The notes: generated by a model not told the origin, from the letters alone. DNA of 64,000 bases from Calothrix sp. NIES-2100 (GCF_002368195.1 NZ_AP018178.1:9435510-9499509); one strand, 5' to 3'; numbered from the stretch's first letter, positions 46,601 to 55,006 are shown. Numbers and translations are program-made.

Positions 46601-46909
46601 TAATACCACCAACTCTTTACCCGTAAAATCCCAGATCCGGGCAGTTCCGTCACTACCTGCGGTGACTATGCGTTTACCATCCTGGCTCAAGTTGGCGCTG
46701 TTAACACTACCCTCATGTCCTTTAAATTGTTGTAACTCGGCAAAATAATCAACAAAGTTCCCTGATACAGCAGCATTTTTTGTCTGATTCGGCGTTTGGG
46801 CTAACACCTGAGTTGCAGGGAACAATATTGATAAATTTTGCCCAAAGGTTGGTGAAATTACTACCAGGAAGGTAATAAAAGCAATTAAAAGGATTCGGCA
46901 ATAACGCAT
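40694..46909 (-). CDS. giant WD40-TPR-CHAT protein with signal peptide
   Basis: 2071 residues. A signal peptide (about 1-35, RILLIAFITFLVVISPTFGQ) is followed by 31 WD40-type units (about 55-1345, each like GKLLTELKGH..SFSPDGKLIVTAS..TARVWDTS), about six TPR units (1380-1640) and a CHAT caspase-like domain (about 1780-2071). The CHAT dyad is visible as His in HLATHGFF (about 1935) and Cys in LSACDTGRGK (about 1982), so it should be an active protease. 31 units would build more than four seven-bladed propellers. The signal peptide implies action outside the cytoplasm or at the membrane. One unit near residues 655-700 is split by a Ser/Lys/Pro-rich linker. Target unknown. Confidence 0.93.
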   Translation of the reverse strand: MRYCRILLIAFITFLVVISPTFGQNLSILFPATQVLAQTPNQTKNAAVSGNFVDYFAELQQFKGHEGSVNSANLSQDGKRIVTAGSDGTARIWDFTGKELVVLQGHQGSVRSANFSADGQLIVTASFDGTARVWNNSGQQLAELKGHEGNVYSANFSPDGKRIVTAGADKTVRIWDVSGKQLAEFKGHEGSVYSANFSPDGQRIVTASADKTARVWDFSGKVLAQLQGHTDTVWSANFSPDGKRIVTASDDKTVRVWDLSGKQLLVLQGHKDSVLSASFSSDGKRIITASVDKTALVWNSAGKLIGKLKGHQGGIIGVAWSRDSKWIVTASIDGTARVWDTSSKLFTELQANQSDIDSASFSPDGKLILTTSYDKTARIWDNSGKLITELKGHTDIVNNANFSPDGKLIVTASRDKTAKIWNTSGNLLAELTGHTDNVETASFSSDGKLIVTRSTMPDTVRVWDKNGKFLVQLKGRNSDVNIVGFSPDGKMLVIASKDNPTRVLDTSGKLITELKGHHSFVTDASFSPDSKLIVTRSLFGNTAWLWNISGKLLAELKGHDETVRQASFSPNGKLIATEDKHTTRLWDTSGKLLAQLPEGVSASFSPDGQRIITASGRIWDISGKLLIKLPEGDKASFSSDGKLVITVSNDTAKVWDTTNQLLTKLELPKSSPSNIQKPQQKSKKPLSNESDQDVNTAYFSPDGKLVVTASDDGTARLWDTSGKLLVELIGHQEEVKSATFSPDGKLIVTASDDGTARLWDTSGKMLAKLFTKGQYLVYSASFSPDGKLILTGSGDRTARLWDTSGKLLTELKGHTDSVGSASFSPDGKLILTASWDGTARVWNISGKLLAELTGHEGWVTSAEFSPNSKFIVTTSLLGKIVRVWDTSGKLLTELKGHPREVRNASFSPDGKLIVAASSYDGTALVWDISGKLLVKLTGYSGGYDVASFSPDSKLIVTATGSSENGASAEVWNTSGKLLATLKGHSSSVKNISFSPDSKMIVTASNDGTARLWDINGKSLAFFKGNPNYFKHASFSPNGKLIVTATDDNTAQLWDANGKLLIQLKGHQGKVNIASFSPDSKWVVTASDDNTARVWDTSGKLLTELKGHQYFVRYASFSPDSKLVVTASWDNTAKVWNTNGKLLTELKGHQQQVSSANFSPDGKLIVTASYDKTAKVWDLSGKLLTELKGHESVLESASFSPDGKLILTTPWSQPVQVWNTNGKLLTELESVSLRHSATFSPDSKLILTPSIDPKVWDTNGKLLAELKLNKGYATNANFSLDSKLIVTTSSEGIAQVWDTSGKLLAELIGHQGNINSANFSPNGQRIITASDDSTARIWNISGKQLALLKSNETITSSPKVQANRLRDLEFPAPNCALAFNPWEKAQKIYQEIADYENQAVIQEKLGNAYYCLSDYTNAINFYIQASIIAQKHNYPEITARNLSNLGSVYNSLADYQQTIKFYEDALKLLQQQDTQLKAEILRGRGNVYNSQGKYNEAIKDYSQALAIDENLQNGSGIGKDKVNLANIYYVSSDYFKAIQYYKETLDFTPSESLAGLGNTYLSLGDTAKAIELHNQSLAKARQNEDKEAEGNALNNLAYALIKSKNQPEAEKNLFEAIKVWESLRAGLNDANKVSIFEKQSRTYRLLQEVLIAQNKINQALEISERGRSRAFVELLARRLSPNKTQPSNITPPNIEQIKQIAKAQNATLVQYSIVNQEDKQQTKESEIYIWVVKPTGEVAFHRQDIKPLLQTENKTLTQLVDISRLSIGVRSRAGGIVAAAADNANKPKRLQQLHDLLIKPIANQLPSNPSDRIIFIPQGSLFLVPFPALQDEQNKYLVEKHTILTAPSIQLLDLTRQQKLAQKGKSADLANLVVGNPTMPFVSLIPGTQPQQLTPLPGAEKEAKAIAPLLNTKAITGSQATETAIAQKMTQAHIIHLATHGFFDDLRGLGSAVALAPSGKDDGLLTAEEILDLKLPAELVVLSACDTGRGKITGDGVIGLSRSFISAGVPSIVVSLWQVPDSPTAFLMTEFYQNISKKPDKAKALREAMLTTMKTNPDPVNWAAFTLIGEAE

Positions 46910-47010
46910 AACTTCTGTTGTGGGTAGGTCAAATTATGACTAGCAGAGCTTCACAAGTTATATATCTCCCACACCCCAGAGGTTATGCAATTTTTTATGG
47001 CTAGTTTTAA

Positions 47011-47976
47011 TTATTCCGCACTAACGATACAGCCGACATTTGTAGCCACTGGCAATTCTAAGGTATCACCAATTTTGTTACCGTCGTGATAGGCGGCGAG
47101 TAAGACTTGGCTGGTTTTACCCCAAGCGATCGCACCAGTCGCATCAAGTGCGATCGCTCCTAAATCCCGCTGGTTATGATCTGCTTCCGCAAACGATCGC
47201 TGCATCGCCTCATTTAAAGACATTCCGTCAGTCACACGGACTACAATTTTGGCTGCTAAACATTCATCAATAATATCTTCCCCAATTCCCGTACAACTCA
47301 CAGCAGCTTTGCTTGTAGCATAATTACCCGCAGGCATCGCAGAATCACTCACTCTACCAATCCGCTCAAAGCCTTTACCACCAGTAGATGTGCCAGCAGC
47401 TATTCTACCATGTGTATCCAAAACTACAACACCAATTGTCCCGCGTCCGGCATTGCTGGTTTCCACAAGTTCTGGTTCTGCTACCACCCCAGCCATCGTG
47501 CTTCTAAAATTATCCTGACGTTCCTGTATCCATTCTTGCAAGCGCAAATCTGTTAAAGCGTTGTAGCTGGGAATTTGCAACTCCCGCGCCAGTTCTGCGG
47601 AACCGTAATCTGAGAGTACCCTATCTGGTGAGGTTTGTAAAAATTGTGCCAACTGAATGGGATTTTTCACCCGCGAGATATTAATTACACCACTAAAGCG
47701 CCCTGATGTCCCATCCATCAGCGAAGCACTCATGCGGATTTGTCCATCAGATTGCAGTACTGAACCAGTACCAGCATTAAAACGGGGATTATCTTCCAAT
47801 AATTGGCATCCCAGCACCACCGCTTCGGAAGCACTTGCTCCAGAAATCAACAGGGCATAGACTTCCTCTACCACTGTATACAGCGCTTGGCGCACCGCCT
47901 CCACTCCACCTTTTCCGTGTAGTGAACTACCAGCCCCTCCATGAATAATTAATTTTGGCTGCACCTGTAACTTCAT
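47011..47976 (-). CDS. isoaspartyl peptidase / plant-type L-asparaginase
   Basis: 321 residues of Ntn-hydrolase precursor. IHGGAGS near residue 12 and GRGTIGVVVLD near 174 are diagnostic; the Thr in GTIGVV would become the N-terminal nucleophile after autocleavage. GTSTGG near 193 lies in the substrate site. The mature alpha/beta heterotetramer degrades isoaspartyl dipeptides, including those from cyanophycin breakdown. The DUF2256 gene ends 36 bases upstream of its ATG, so the two may be co-transcribed. Confidence 0.94.
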   Translation of the reverse strand: MKLQVQPKLIIHGGAGSSLHGKGGVEAVRQALYTVVEEVYALLISGASASEAVVLGCQLLEDNPRFNAGTGSVLQSDGQIRMSASLMDGTSGRFSGVINISRVKNPIQLAQFLQTSPDRVLSDYGSAELARELQIPSYNALTDLRLQEWIQERQDNFRSTMAGVVAEPELVETSNAGRGTIGVVVLDTHGRIAAGTSTGGKGFERIGRVSDSAMPAGNYATSKAAVSCTGIGEDIIDECLAAKIVVRVTDGMSLNEAMQRSFAEADHNQRDLGAIALDATGAIAWGKTSQVLLAAYHDGNKIGDTLELPVATNVGCIVSAE

Positions 47977-48012
47977 ATATTATTTGCGCTATTTGCGACG
48001 AGAGTGGTGTGC

Positions 48013-48180
48013 TTATGAATCTGTTTCGTTTTTAACTTCAGAACGCCGTCGGCGGCAACGTTCTGAGCAGTATTTAACTTCGTCCCAGCAATCTTGCCAT
48101 TTCTTGCGCCAGGTGAAGGGACGTTCGCATACCGGACAGATTTTGGTAGGCAAGTCAGATTTAGAACGTTTATGCCCCAT
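48013..48180 (-). CDS. DUF2256 zinc-ribbon-like small protein
   Basis: A 55-residue gene. Reading leftward from the ATG at 48180 gives MGHKRSKSDLPTKICPVCER followed by PFTWRKKWQDCWDEVKYCS and ERCRRRR. CPVCERPF, WRKKW and YCSERCR are the invariant pattern of DUF2256, with four Cys (15, 18, 38 and 42) placed to bind one zinc. Function is unknown. It precedes the isoaspartyl peptidase by 36 bases and probably shares its promoter. Confidence 0.93.
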   Translation of the reverse strand: MGHKRSKSDLPTKICPVCERPFTWRKKWQDCWDEVKYCSERCRRRRSEVKNETDS

Positions 48181-48618
48181 GTTGCTCCTGTGCAGATGAG
48201 AAAAAAAATTTGCGAGAGCGATGGAAAAATATTATAACCAAATTGTTACAAAAGGAGGATACTTTTTCCCAAGAAATGTGGGGTTAATCCCCCTAGAGGG
48301 TTATTTCCCCTCATCCTAGCGAGAGATTCAGGCAGATTTCTGGCTGTTGAGACTCTATATCAGTTGTCAAAGCCCTTTTAGACAAAGATTTTGGCTGTAT
48401 TACCAGCTATGTATACCCAGAAAAATCTCAGTGAGCGCAGGGATTCACAATTAGCAAAAATACCGCAAATTTATGGGTCATACCCCTCACAAAATCAGTT
48501 AACAATGTTTGTAATTATAAAAACTTCTTAAATACAGATAATTACTTAGATACCAAAGCATTTATAGCGCTGACAGACTAAATTACTAATTCAAAAAAAC
48601 CTGAATACATATACGCAA
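48181..48618. other. gene-free region upstream of the second 21-nt array
   Basis: 438 bases with no open frame of note. I see no clear structure apart from AT-rich sequence. Confidence 0.5.
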
Positions 48619-48849
48619 TTGCTATTTTTGGGACTACAATTGCCATTTTCGATACTACAATTGCTGTTTTTGAGACTACAATTGCTGTTTTCGATACTAC
48701 AATTGCTATTTTTGAGACTACAATTGCCATTTTTGAGACTACAATTGCTATTTTTGAGACTACAATTGCTATTTTTGAGACTACAATTGCCATTTTTGAG
48801 ACTACAATTGCTATTTTCGAGACTACAATTGCTATTTTTGAGGCTAAAA
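48619..48849. repeat. tandem array, 11 units of 21 nt
   Basis: Eleven gap-free 21-nt units of consensus TTGCTATTTTTGAGACTACAA with only a few point changes, followed by a partial unit. Because 21 is a multiple of three, frames stay open: the minus strand gives heptapeptides SKIAIVV (a frame 48578-48865), and the plus strand gives LLFLRLQ or IAIFETT. None has a convincing ribosome-binding site. I annotate it as a repeat. Confidence 0.88.
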
Positions 48850-48987
48850 TTGCTGTTTTAGCCACTTAAATTCATAATTGCGTGTCAAGAATAGTCGTTA
48901 TGGGCGAGGAAACCCTGACAAATTTCCAACGCCTCATTTTCCAGTTAGCCCCTCATGGGCGATCGCACTTTTTACCACAGAAAATTC

Positions 48988-49238
48988 AGATCCCCGACTT
49001 CTCTAAGGATACTGCTGGCGAATGGTGGGTTTGATCCGTCAATATTGATATACACTGTTATCTCACTTACCTGACATACCGCCCGCAGGCTAAAAGCCTG
49101 GGGCTAACGCTACAAAGCCCACCTTCGTGGGCTTTGTTCGATTAGCCCCACCATTCTATGGTGAGGGCGGGATTTCGGGATCAGTGAGGGGTATTACTCC
49201 TGATTCGCCAGCAGCATCCTCTAAGAAGTCGGGGATCT
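48988..49238. repeat. dispersed palindrome, copy 2, split by an insertion
   Basis: AGATCCCCGACTTC (48988-49001) and GAAGTCGGGGATCT (49225-49238) are the two arms of the palindrome found intact at 14749 and 54917. They are 223 bases apart because the MITE-like element has inserted in the loop. Confidence 0.85.
49007..49219. mobile_element. 213-bp MITE-like element inserted in a palindrome
   Basis: Starts GGATACTGCTGGCGAAT and ends with its inverse ATTCGCCAGCAGCATCC (17 bp, one mismatch). It is flanked on both sides by TCTAA (49002-49006 and 49220-49224), the expected target duplication. Removing the element and one TCTAA restores a palindrome of the standard length. Inside are smaller hairpins (AAAGCCCAC...GTGGGCTTT). 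There is no open frame. Confidence 0.85.
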
Positions 49239-49427
49239 AGGCAAAGCGATCGCTGATCGTCTTTACATATCACTCAGGGCTGTGCAAAATCATATCCAAC
49301 ACCTGAAAGTGAAATTGGGTATTGATGAAGTTGAGCAAAAAGACATCAATTCCCGCATTGCTTTATGTATGACAGCAGTTCAGAAAAAATTATTATTGTT
49401 TTGATTTCCCCTTTCCCAATCCCCAGT

Positions 49428-52310
49428 TCAATGAGTTGCTAAAGGCAACACTAAACGACTGACTATGCGATTATCTGCTAACTGATAGAAATGCAATTCT
49501 CCTTTCATTTGCTGGATGATATGTTGGCAGATGAGGAAATGCAAACCCGGCGGTTGATCTAGGCTAGAGACAGCAAGCACATCTTTAGGTTGGGTTTGAT
49601 TAAGTTCTGCCAGTAGCTGTGCTTCTATCAAACCATTATCTGTAATGGAAATATCTAACATTCCCTTCTCTAGGCGGCGACACCAAATATCAATTCTGCC
49701 GCCAGACGGAGAACGGTGACAGGCTGCAAGCAACAATTCATACAGTACTAGTTCAATTTTTTTGATGTCACAAGCGATCGCCATTGCAGATTGATTGACA
49801 AAGCTTTGAGTACTAAGATCCGGAGAAGTTTTTAGGGAATCTGGATTTGCATCTGATGATCCTAAACCGTGTACACCGATCCACAGCTTATTTTGTTTGA
49901 GTAAATTGTCTAATCTGGCGACTGCACGCTTGAGTAAACTGGCTACGGCTATAGTTTCCCATTTTATCTGCAACTGCCACTGCTCATGTTTTAGCAGTTT
50001 GGCGATCGCATCTGTTGCATTCTCTAACTGTCGCAATCCAGGGAAAGAGCGGGTTTCCCGCATTTCCTGAGTAGGAATGCCTAAATCATTGATTTGGGAG
50101 AGCAATGGTGTTACTGCTGTGTAAATTTCTTCTAGATGGCGATGCTTGTACCAATTGAGTTGCTGTAAGTCCTCAGTTGCGGAATCGAGAAGTTGAGTGA
50201 TTTGCTTTTGACGATGCAACCAAGCTAACTGATAAACAAGAGTTTCCGCCGCACTGAGGCTTTGTTCTGACCAATAACGCTCTCGATGGTCTGCTAATAT
50301 GACTACACTTGTAGGTTGATAAGCATTAGCAGTGCGTAATACCATCACCAAAATTTGACCAATATTAGCCCCGTTGAACCAAGTTCTGGTTTCTCTTGGC
50401 AAATCTTCTACCCTCAGGCTGAGGTAACTTTCTTGGGTAAGTGCCCACTGAATTAGAGCTTCAGTTTGGATGGAAATCGATGTATTGACAACAACCTCAA
50501 ATCCCTCATTGCTAACTACCCCAGGAATAATTTTTGCTTGATACTCACCTGGTGACCAAGATAGCATGATTGCTAAGGGACAATTGAGAACAGATGCGAT
50601 TTGTTGCAGTGCAGTGTGTTCTAGATGATATTCTTCTGTCTGTGTTGTTTTACTCTGGGTTTGTGCCAGGATACGCAGGCATTCTTGAAAGCTTTGCAAG
50701 ATGGTTCTTTGCTGCTCATTACTGCCTTGTAGCTGCCACTGACGGACAATCACACCAATTTGTTGGCTAACAACCCACAGCAGTTCTTTTTCTAAGGTCG
50801 TCCATGAACGGTAATTTTCATGAGCAATAACTACAAGCGCTGTAGGTGAATTCCCTTGAGAGCAGTTGCAAACCAGCAAGGAACGCACGCCATGTTCGCT
50901 AAAAAAGGGACGCCAATTAAAAAATCGCAAATCTTCGTCTAAATTCTCAATCTCCACGGTTTCTGTGACACGCTGCAAAAGCTGTCTATCCAAATCTTTG
51001 AGCGCACTGAGGGTAAATGTTAAAGATCGGCGATTTTGAAGTTGGGTTTGGTGGAGAATTTGATAGTAATTTTGGTCAGGATCGTACCGCAACACTAAAA
51101 AGCGGGTAGTGGCTAGTCGCTCTAAAACTCTCTGGGCACAAATGCGTAATACTTCTTGAAGGTCATGCTGACTATAAATAGCTTGGGCAACTTGACTAGT
51201 TAACTGGGCATCGGCTTGAATTTGTTTGATAGTGCTTTCCATGTCGTCAGTAGGGACAACTAAAGAAATTAAGCCAGCAGCACTTTGAATGAAATTCTTG
51301 TCTGCATCAGCCCAGATGCGGGGCTGATAGCCTTCTACTGCTAAAAAACCCAATAAGTCCTTTTGGCAGATGATGGGAGCAGCCAAAAGCGATCGCACTC
51401 GCAAGCGTTGTAGTAGTTTGCCTGTAACATGGCTGTTAAGAGAACTACGTGATTCACCAATCCAGACAATTTGATTGAGAGCTAAAGCATGATAAAATTC
51501 GGTTAAGTCCTGGGCGGAAATTCCTACTGCTGGTTGCTGGGGGCCAGCGTCGCGACTGAGGTTGGGAGGCTGATCGCTCATCCGACACCAAAAGTAGCGT
51601 CCTTCTCTTTGAAACCAGTAAATATTTGTTCGCGAGGGAGCAACAAATTTATGGATTGCTTCCACTAATGTTTCTAGTTTTTGCTCCAAGTTATTGAGGG
51701 AGCGTAAATTTTCTAGTAATTGCAACAAAGGCTCCTCAATCCGCTTAGTTTGCTTGTGCAGCAAATCTATCTCATATTGATACAGTACTGCCCCCAATTC
51801 GGCTAACACTATTAATAGCCTTGCTTTGGCTTCTCCACCTAGTAAATAGCCCCAGCGTTGGGAACCGAGTAATACCAAACCCAGACAGCGGTCTCGATAG
51901 CGAATTGGTAAAATAACCGTTCCTTGGATTTGAAATTTTTTTGCTACTTCTTTTAATGTCTGATCCCGATGTTCTTCTCTTAAATCCGCTAAACCTAAGG
52001 GACGCTGTTCAATAACGACTTGTTCTAATAAATCTCCTGGGCTGAGAACTAAGCGCTGATGTAAGAAATTACTTTCTTTCGTAGGGGTGATGCCACCTTT
52101 GCCAGTTAATGTATGTTTTAGGCGATCGTAAAGAGCAATCCAAATGAGTTCATAGTCAAAATGCTCTTTAATATAAGCAATAGTGGTTTCAATTAAGACT
52201 TCAAGATTATCCTCTTCCCTGAGTTTCTGAAGGACACGCCCCAAGGAAAGTATCTGTTTTTCAGCAGCTATAGGTTTTTCTGGCGGTCCCATCTGATTAT
52301 TAGTCAACAT
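49428..52310 (-). CDS. multi-GAF sensor protein with degenerate histidine-kinase C-terminus
   Basis: About 960 residues from the ATG at 52310 (MLTNNQMGPPEKP). At least three to four GAF domains can be traced: DYELIWIALYD near 70, APSRTNIYWFQREG near 230, ATTRFLVLRYDPDQ near 405 and LNCPLAIMLSWSPG near 580. The C-terminal 200 residues resemble a histidine-kinase dimerisation helix (WYKHRHLEEI) and a GHKL-type ATPase fold (LVLYELLLAACHRSPSGGRIDI, DNGL, PPGLHFLICQHI), though the N box is divergent. It may therefore bind ATP weakly or be a regulator. No chromophore Cys of a phytochrome is obvious. Confidence 0.82.
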   Translation of the reverse strand: MLTNNQMGPPEKPIAAEKQILSLGRVLQKLREEDNLEVLIETTIAYIKEHFDYELIWIALYDRLKHTLTGKGGITPTKESNFLHQRLVLSPGDLLEQVVIEQRPLGLADLREEHRDQTLKEVAKKFQIQGTVILPIRYRDRCLGLVLLGSQRWGYLLGGEAKARLLIVLAELGAVLYQYEIDLLHKQTKRIEEPLLQLLENLRSLNNLEQKLETLVEAIHKFVAPSRTNIYWFQREGRYFWCRMSDQPPNLSRDAGPQQPAVGISAQDLTEFYHALALNQIVWIGESRSSLNSHVTGKLLQRLRVRSLLAAPIICQKDLLGFLAVEGYQPRIWADADKNFIQSAAGLISLVVPTDDMESTIKQIQADAQLTSQVAQAIYSQHDLQEVLRICAQRVLERLATTRFLVLRYDPDQNYYQILHQTQLQNRRSLTFTLSALKDLDRQLLQRVTETVEIENLDEDLRFFNWRPFFSEHGVRSLLVCNCSQGNSPTALVVIAHENYRSWTTLEKELLWVVSQQIGVIVRQWQLQGSNEQQRTILQSFQECLRILAQTQSKTTQTEEYHLEHTALQQIASVLNCPLAIMLSWSPGEYQAKIIPGVVSNEGFEVVVNTSISIQTEALIQWALTQESYLSLRVEDLPRETRTWFNGANIGQILVMVLRTANAYQPTSVVILADHRERYWSEQSLSAAETLVYQLAWLHRQKQITQLLDSATEDLQQLNWYKHRHLEEIYTAVTPLLSQINDLGIPTQEMRETRSFPGLRQLENATDAIAKLLKHEQWQLQIKWETIAVASLLKRAVARLDNLLKQNKLWIGVHGLGSSDANPDSLKTSPDLSTQSFVNQSAMAIACDIKKIELVLYELLLAACHRSPSGGRIDIWCRRLEKGMLDISITDNGLIEAQLLAELNQTQPKDVLAVSSLDQPPGLHFLICQHIIQQMKGELHFYQLADNRIVSRLVLPLATH

Positions 52311-52555
52311 AACTTGTAATATATAAGATGCCCAGAAAAGCACCCTGATACTAAGTTGCGCTTAAAAATAGCATCTAAAAATAGCAGAGATGGGAAAAGG
52401 TTTTGTTGTTCAAAAAGGCAGATGGCAGATGGCAGAGGAAGCAGAGGATAAATAACAAATGCCCAATAACCCTGTCCCGCCACAAGCCCAATGCCCAATG
52501 CCCTGTTTGGCCAATGCCCTATCTTCGATACTATTAGTCGGCAACTCAAATTGAA

Positions 52556-53698
52556 ATGGATATTTATCAATTAGCAATTAGGCCACTGTTGTTTAATCTG
52601 CTCAAAACAGATCCAGAGTGGTTACACCAAAAGACGATGAACACTCTCGGCTGGCTATCACTTTCAAGCGATCGCCTCAGCGCTAGATGGGTTAATCACC
52701 TCCTGGTGCAGTCATTATGCTTATCCGACACCCGTTTAGAACAAACTCTATTTGGGTTAAACTTTCCCAACCCTCTAGGTTTAGCAGCTGGGTTTGACAA
52801 GGATGGCGTTGCTGCCCAGATCTGGTCAAATTTTGGTTTTGGTTTTACAGAACTGGGAACGGTCACATTTGTTCCCCAACCGGGAAATCCCCGCCCCCGC
52901 TTGTTTCGTTTGCCTTTAGATCAAGCAGTCCTCAACCGCATGGGTTTTAATAATAGCGGTGCGGCGGCAATGGCAGAGCGATTGGCACAAGGGAAACAAG
53001 AATTAAACCAGCGAATACCTATAGGTATAAATTTAGGCAAGTCTAAAGTAACACCCCTAGAAGCCGCTGCAAACGATTACCTCAATAGTTTTCGTTTACT
53101 TCAGCATTTAGGAGACTATTTTGTTGTCAATGTTTCTTCCCCCAATACGCCAGGGTTGCGATCGCTCCAAGATGCAGCCATGCTCGGCTCTATTTTGGAT
53201 TTATTGCAACAAGACAATAAAACACGAAAGCCGATTTTTGTCAAGATAGCACCTGATTTAGAATGGGAAGCGATCGCTGATATTATTGCCCTGGCTAATA
53301 CCTACCAAATTGCCGGGTTAATTGCCACTAACACCACTATTCGCCGTGATTTGCTCAAAACTCAAATAATTGACAAAACAGGAAACCCTGTGATACAAGA
53401 AGCTGGTGGAATTAGCGGCGCACCATTACGCGATCGTTCCACCGAAGTAATTCGTTTTATTTGGCAGCAAACCCAAGGGCAATTGCCAATTATCGGCGTT
53501 GGTGGTATTTTTTCCCCAGAAGATGCCTGGGAAAAAATTACTGCTGGTGCTAGCCTAATTCAGGTTTACACAGGCTGGATTTACGAAGGCCCATTGATGG
53601 TACGCCGCATTCTCACAGGTTTACTTTCTAAGTTAGAAGAAAGCGGATTAACTTCCATTAATGCGGCTGTCGGTTTAGCCGCAAAAACTAAAAATTGA
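52556..53698 (+). CDS. pyrD: dihydroorotate dehydrogenase (quinone), class 2
   Basis: 380 residues. The N-terminal helix (MDIYQLAIRPLLFNLLKTDPE) is the membrane-association element of class 2 enzymes. LGLAAGFDKDG near 75, VNVSSPNTPGLRSLQ near 194 with the class 2 catalytic Ser, and IGVGGIFSPEDAWEKI near 316 for FMN are visible. It oxidises dihydroorotate in pyrimidine synthesis and passes electrons to quinone. Divergent from the GAF protein, with a 245-base gap. Confidence 0.96.
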   Translation: MDIYQLAIRPLLFNLLKTDPEWLHQKTMNTLGWLSLSSDRLSARWVNHLLVQSLCLSDTRLEQTLFGLNFPNPLGLAAGFDKDGVAAQIWSNFGFGFTELGTVTFVPQPGNPRPRLFRLPLDQAVLNRMGFNNSGAAAMAERLAQGKQELNQRIPIGINLGKSKVTPLEAAANDYLNSFRLLQHLGDYFVVNVSSPNTPGLRSLQDAAMLGSILDLLQQDNKTRKPIFVKIAPDLEWEAIADIIALANTYQIAGLIATNTTIRRDLLKTQIIDKTGNPVIQEAGGISGAPLRDRSTEVIRFIWQQTQGQLPIIGVGGIFSPEDAWEKITAGASLIQVYTGWIYEGPLMVRRILTGLLSKLEESGLTSINAAVGLAAKTKN

Positions 53699-53878
53699 GA
53701 AGAGTTAAGAACGATAAATTCTTAAAGTTTGAGTTGGGATTGATACCGCAACTCAAACTTACAAATTCCAGAAATGGGTTAATTTAAATCCCATCTGAAA
53801 AACTCCTCACTGTTCACTGTTGACTGATTGTTGATATTTTTTCCTTGGCAAAAAACCAGGAAAATCAAGCTAATAATT

Positions 53879-54619
53879 TTAACTTTTATCTTTTTCTTCC
53901 AGGGGGAAAAACTCCTTGTTTCTGCGGGAAAATGACCAAGCAATGCCATCTGGATCGCGGCTGCGGCTCCATTCGGGAAAATCTGGGTCATTACGCCGTT
54001 TATATACCGTGCTGGAATAAACATTTAGTCTTTTAGCCAGTTCTGATTGAATCAGAGAGCCAAAAACTAACTGTTTTTCCAAAGGGATTTTGACTTCTTC
54101 ATGAGTTGCTGTTGGCAATAATTCAGCCTCGGTTTCTTCTGGCTGCGGCTGTGGTAGCGTTGGTGCTAATAATACAGGAGCAGTTTGAACAAATGATTTA
54201 GCCGGAAGTTCTTTGACTGGATCACTACTTTCGAGTATGCTTCCCAAAATGGTGGCATTGATAAAGTAATAAACCGGACTTCCATCTTCAGAATTTAGAA
54301 TACTCGCACCAAATTCGCTGGCTTTCGTATCTAGGTAACGTTTGGCGATTGTTCCAGAAAAATTACCCTTGATTGCCAAGTCCATCGGTGTTACTCTGCC
54401 CTGGTTGTCCATAACTAGTCGATGGAAAACTGGATTAACTTGCCGAGACCAATTTTGCCATTGCTGCCACTGCCAAATATTGAAACCCATCAGCAGCAGC
54501 ATCAAAGCTAGCAAAAATTTCCAAGTAGTAACCAGGAAAATAATCAAAAACGAGATTGGCAAAAGCAGAACGAGAAAAGCCTTCCCGCTGCCTTCTAATG
54601 TCTTTTCACTCATGCTCAT
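53879..54619 (-). CDS. unknown membrane protein with C-terminal HTH-like segment
   Basis: About 246 residues from the ATG at 54619. Two hydrophobic helices (about 12-50, FLVLLLPISFLIIFLVTTW) are followed by a soluble region, with a C-terminal motif QSELAKRLNVYSSTVYKRRNDPDFPEWS that looks like a helix-turn-helix for DNA or protein contacts. I do not recognise the family. A conserved-looking phrase is DLAIKGNFSGTIAKRYLDTKASEFGA near residue 85. It stands alone; its start is 460 bases from the Y RNA array. Confidence 0.7.
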   Translation of the reverse strand: MSMSEKTLEGSGKAFLVLLLPISFLIIFLVTTWKFLLALMLLLMGFNIWQWQQWQNWSRQVNPVFHRLVMDNQGRVTPMDLAIKGNFSGTIAKRYLDTKASEFGASILNSEDGSPVYYFINATILGSILESSDPVKELPAKSFVQTAPVLLAPTLPQPQPEETEAELLPTATHEEVKIPLEKQLVFGSLIQSELAKRLNVYSSTVYKRRNDPDFPEWSRSRDPDGIAWSFSRRNKEFFPLEEKDKS

Positions 54620-54916
54620 TTTTGCCAAGTGAATTGTGAAAAAAGAAATAACTATTATCTTGGCAAAAATTGTGACATTTTTTTGTATATTTTGGCAAAC
54701 TTACGGCAAATTTGTAGGAAAAATATAACATTAATAATTTTTATACGCTGAAAAATACCGGAGCGATCGCCCAAATATTGAGTCTGTAATTCCCTTTAAT
54801 AAAGGATTTTTGCCGCAAAACCTTGATTTTGCCGCTAAGCCAAAATAGAACAATATGTATTGTAAAGTAATATAAAATACTTATATATACCAGTATGCAT
54901 TGGCAGCAAGGGACTT

Positions 54917-54949
54917 AGATCCCCGACTTCTTAAAGAAGTCGGGGATCT
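54917..54949. repeat. dispersed palindrome, copy 3
   Basis: AGATCCCCGACTTC-TTAAA-GAAGTCGGGGATCT, essentially identical to copy 1 at 14749. Confidence 0.85.
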
Positions 54950-54977
54950 GGCAATCAAGGTTAAGAAAATTAAGCAC

Positions 54978-55006
54978 TTGACAACTAGTAATACGCATAC
55001 TACATT
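54978..55006 (+). promoter_or_regulatory. candidate promoter of the tRNA-like Y RNA array
   Basis: TTGACA at 54978-54983, a 17-base spacer and TACATT at 55001-55006. Transcription would begin about 55013, some 67 bases before the first tRNA-like unit. The short near-identical spacers between units suggest one precursor. Confidence 0.6.

Larger units (their letters stand above)
48900..49404 (+). pseudogene. LuxR-type HTH regulator, interrupted by a nested insertion
   Basis: The left part from the ATG at 48900 reads MGEETLTNFQRLIFQLAPHG, the usual opening of a NarL/LuxR DNA-binding domain. After about 49240 the frame resumes, shifted, with KAIADRLYISLRAVQNHI, which is the recognition helix, and ends at TGA 49402-49404. 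Between them sit a dispersed palindrome and a MITE-like element. The two parts together would make a small regulator of about 80-85 residues with a few residues missing at the junction. No intact copy is seen in this window. Confidence 0.75.

Noticed and set aside
48578..48865. A 95-residue SKIAIVV repeat protein
   Set aside because: At least one other frame is equally open because the unit is 21 nt, and there is no ribosome-binding site; kept as a repeat.
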